From an uncultured Sulfurovum sp. (GTDB lineage: Bacteria > Campylobacterota > Campylobacteria > Campylobacterales > Sulfurovaceae), in the NCBI GenBank assembly GCA_902727915.1, contig CACVAU010000064.1, forward strand, positions 24,736-88,735: a stretch of DNA of 64,000 bases, in the 5' to 3' direction. Positions 61,895 to 64,000 of the stretch are shown here, one piece after another. Within the stretch, counting starts at the first letter, position 1; every line of letters starts with the position of its first letter. The notes beneath the pieces are model-generated. The model worked only from the letters and a program-made list of their open reading frames with translations, ran no database searches and had not been told where the DNA came from. The position numbers were made by a program, and so were the translations under genes.

Positions 61895-63070
61895 ATGAAA
61901 GACGATATGGAACTTAATAAGATATTAATTGTGGATGATGAGATTTTTAATTTGGATTTATTAGAAATCGCACTTTCAGATTTAGAAAATTCAGAAATTA
62001 TACGTGCGACCAATGGCTTTCAAGTACTTAAAAAAATAAAAGAAATAGAAATTGATTTAGTTATACTTGATATTTCCATGCCAGAGTTAGATGGTATGCA
62101 AGTACTTAAAAAGTTAAAAAGTACCGAAATAACCTCCTATATTCCCATTATTGTCGTCACCTCAAAAACAGAAGACAGATATAAAGCTTTAGAGCTTGGT
62201 GCAGAAGATTTTTTATCCAAACCCATAGATGTTATCGAGTTACGTTTTCGGGTCAATAACCTTTTACGTTTAAAAAAATACAATGATTTACAAATTTCTT
62301 TTAATCAACTCCTAGAAGAAGAAGTAGCTAAAAAAGAAAATTTATTACGTAACTTAGCCCATGTGGAACAAGAGTTAGAGTTGGCTAGAGAAATTCAACA
62401 AAGTATTATTCCAAAAATTTATCCAAAGTCTGATACCTTAGATGTACATGGTTCTTGTACCCCTGCTTTTGAAGTGGGGGGAGATTATTTTGATGTTTTT
62501 AAAACAGAAAATAATAAATACACCATCTTTATTATTTCAGATGTTTCAGGACATGGTTTTGCTTCAGCATTGGTTTCAATGCAATTTCGTACGCTTCTTC
62601 GTGCTAAACTCTATAGTGAAAGTCAAAACTTTTCTGACCAAATTGAAGAAATTAATAACATTATGTGTGCAGATAATGAAGAAGGCTCTATGTTTATTAC
62701 AGGTCTTTTTTTACGCTATTGTCATGCAACTGAAATAATGGAATTTGTCAATGCTGGTCATCACAATCCCATAGGAATAGACAAGATGGACTATAGCAGA
62801 GGCATTCCCATTGGTATTCAAGACAATATGCCATTCTCTACCTCGACCGTACATTTTAAGAAAGGGATGCAACTGCTACTCTATACTGATGGTATTATTG
62901 AAGAAGAGAACAGTAAAAAAGAGATGTATGGAAACAGAATTTATGCCTTACAAGAGCAAATTAAACTTTACAATGCACGTGAACAAACAGAACTTATTTT
63001 AAAAGCATTCAATAACTTTATAGTCAAACAAAAAGATGATGTGACTATTTTGATTATTAAAGCAATTTAA
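61895..63070 (+). CDS. Response regulator with PP2C (RsbU-like) phosphatase output
   Basis: 391 aa. A receiver (about 8-125, phospho-Asp in LVILDISMPELDG) is joined by a coiled coil (AHVEQELELAREIQQSIIP) to a SpoIIE/RsbU PP2C domain: GGDYFDVF, ISDVSGHGFAS, LLLYTDGIIEEEN and DDVTILII carry the metal-binding Asp residues. It would dephosphorylate the divergently encoded STAS protein when its receiver is phosphorylated, setting the partner switch. The hybrid kinase just downstream (truncated) is the natural candidate for its original phosphodonor. AAAGGCAAACA precedes the ATG. Confidence 0.92.
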   Translation: MKDDMELNKILIVDDEIFNLDLLEIALSDLENSEIIRATNGFQVLKKIKEIEIDLVILDISMPELDGMQVLKKLKSTEITSYIPIIVVTSKTEDRYKALELGAEDFLSKPIDVIELRFRVNNLLRLKKYNDLQISFNQLLEEEVAKKENLLRNLAHVEQELELAREIQQSIIPKIYPKSDTLDVHGSCTPAFEVGGDYFDVFKTENNKYTIFIISDVSGHGFASALVSMQFRTLLRAKLYSESQNFSDQIEEINNIMCADNEEGSMFITGLFLRYCHATEIMEFVNAGHHNPIGIDKMDYSRGIPIGIQDNMPFSTSTVHFKKGMQLLLYTDGIIEEENSKKEMYGNRIYALQEQIKLYNAREQTELILKAFNNFIVKQKDDVTILIIKAI

Positions 63071-63088
63071 TCCAAAATTATTGCTCTC

Positions 63089-63883
63089 TTATTGATATTT
63101 TTCTAAAATATCTAATAAGTCAGCTTTATTAATGGGCTTGGTTAGGACATCATTCATTCCAACATCTAAGAATTCTTCTTTTTCAGTTTTTAATGCATTT
63201 GCAGATAATGCAACAATGGGTATTTTTTGATCAAATTTTCGTATCTCTAAGGTAGCATCCTTACCCGAAAGTTTTGGCATTTGATTGTCCATTAAGACTA
63301 AATTATAAGTATTATTTTTAACAGCACTAATTACTTCAATACCATTTTTAACCACTTCAAAAGGCACTAAAAATTGTTCAAGAAGTAAAGATATAAGTAA
63401 AATATTAACTTCATTATCTTCAGCCACTAAAACAGTACCCGTAAAGTTTAAAATACTACTTTTTTCTTCTACAGAAACATCCTTTTTCACTTTGGCAACC
63501 TCCACAGGAATTTTAAATCCAAATACACTTCCTTTACCTGGAATACTTTTAAAGATAACTTCTCCTGCCATCAACTCTATAAGTTGTTTAGAAATAGCCA
63601 AACCTAAACCTGTACCACCATACTCTCGTGTAACCGTTCGGTCTTCTTGCTCAAAACTATTAAAAATTTTTTCTTGAGCCTCCTCTTTAATTCCAATGCC
63701 TGTATCAATTACTTTGACAATTAATGCTTTGGTAGCATATACATAAGAAACCTGAATGCTTACTGTTCCTTTGGTGGGCGTAAATTTTAGAGCATTTGAA
63801 ACAAAATTTGAAACAATTTGTATCACACGCACATCATCAACCAAAAATATTTTCGGAAAATCTTTAGAATAAGTACTAAACAA
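63089..63883 (-). pseudogene. Hybrid histidine kinase truncated at its N-terminus
   Basis: The remaining 264 residues contain most of a HATPase (IQIVSNFVSNALKFTP, DTGIGIK, GGTGLGLAIS) and a complete receiver (VLVAEDNEVN, VLMDNQMP, LSANA, KP). Compared with the kinase at 39724-42612, sequence similarity begins just before the N-box; the HisKA dimerisation/His domain and all sensory domains are missing. In frame, a TAG lies at 63884-63886, inside an adjacent hairpin, and the only start is a TTG. The break coincides with the likely end of a mobile element, so this is best read as an insertion-truncated gene. Confidence 0.75.
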
Positions 63884-63885
63884 CT

Positions 63886-64000
63886 ACCGTCTACAAGACG
63901 GTAGGTTAGTATTGCGTTTTGAAAAAACGGATACGGGTTCTTGACCCGTTACTTTTCCACCCCAAAGTTTTCTCCAATCTTAGGCTCAAAGTGATGTTCG
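63886..64000. mobile_element. Probable end of an IS200/IS605-type element
   Basis: A perfect 9-bp hairpin (CTACCGTCT, three bases, AGACGGTAG, 63885-63905) and a second hairpin (ACGGGT-TCTTG-ACCCGT, 63933-63949) sit where the kinase homology stops. Subterminal hairpins without terminal inverted repeats or target duplication are typical of IS200/IS605 ends. On the minus strand the segment would be the right end behind a tnpB-like gene, the position of an omega-RNA scaffold. The rest of the element lies outside the window, so the class is an inference. Confidence 0.5.
63949..63999 (-). CDS. C-terminal codons of a gene beyond the right edge (possible tnpB)
   Basis: A minus-strand frame enters from the edge, reads EHHFEPKIGENFGVEK and stops at TAA (63949-63951), just before the hairpins. 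It would be the last 16 residues of the gene carried by the putative element. A second frame in the same stretch is also open for about 30 codons, so the assignment is tentative. Confidence 0.3.
   Translation of the reverse strand, partial: EHHFEPKIGENFGVEK

Overview
The window is AT-rich bacterial chromosome, densely packed with short intergenic gaps and many ATGA/TAATG/GTGA overlaps. It reads as a free-living member of the Campylobacterota. This is inferred from the mix of short family variants (a phosphoglucose isomerase of about 407 aa, a YrdC-type protein of 150 aa), aroQ next to an M24 peptidase, a Bpt-type leucyltransferase, and the many PAS/GGDEF/EAL and hybrid-kinase proteins. Genus cannot be fixed from this sequence alone. 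I see no tRNA, rRNA, CRISPR array or prophage. No gene-free stretch exceeds 300 bases; the longest are 61660-61894 and 53038-53246.

Left third (1-21 kb). A nickel superoxide dismutase with its maturation protease and a periplasmic glutathione peroxidase form an oxidative-stress group (134-1500). After a GGDEF/EAL protein come mostly housekeeping genes: gdhA, purL, bpt, a TrmN6-like methyltransferase, a YkgJ-type protein, a TPR lipoprotein, trpC, an SDR, cysE, an aspartate aminotransferase, queC, ybeY, a CaCA exchanger, a BaiN-type flavoprotein, an M24 peptidase and aroQ.

Middle (20.5-43.7 kb). An overlapping minus-strand operon carries a class I Fic toxin-antitoxin pair, a membrane coiled-coil protein, a YrdC protein and nagA. 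A class II Fic protein lies just upstream. Then follow pyrF, a cyclophilin, a PAS/GGDEF/EAL protein, nadE, a YigZ protein, hemH, a radical-SAM/SPASM protein, small lipoproteins and an LRR protein. Next is a secreted DUF1501/DUF1800-like pair with a companion lipoprotein, and a FIST sensor coupled to a PAS-hybrid kinase. Three of these genes (28980, 33669, 32784) have an extended -10 box so close to the ATG that their mRNAs may be leaderless.

Right third (43.8-63.1 kb). This is a large exopolysaccharide locus, almost all on the minus strand. Its genes, from 61659 leftwards, are a STAS protein, an RsbW-like kinase, a sugar nucleotidyltransferase, a secreted GH2 hydrolase, a cellulose-synthase-like GT2, a DUF3131 protein, an OpgC-type acyltransferase, a CAP lipoprotein, an esterase-like protein, a 1018-aa double-DUF3131 protein, a coiled-coil/beta-rich protein, phosphoglucomutase/phosphomannomutase and phosphoglucose isomerase. 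A divergent REC-PP2C phosphatase (61895) completes an apparent partner-switching module. PGI, PGM and nucleotidyltransferase would feed NDP-hexose (UDP-glucose seems likeliest) to the GT2. The other proteins would acylate, trim and handle the polymer in the envelope. The GT2 has no PilZ domain, so control by partner switching rather than direct c-di-GMP binding is a reasonable inference. The double-DUF3131 and coiled-coil genes meet at a run of nine A with compatible frames, suggesting one fused product made by slippage, or a broken gene.

Right edge. A hybrid kinase (63089-63883) has lost its N-terminal half at a junction with two hairpins and a short reading frame running off the edge. This resembles the end of an IS200/IS605-type element.
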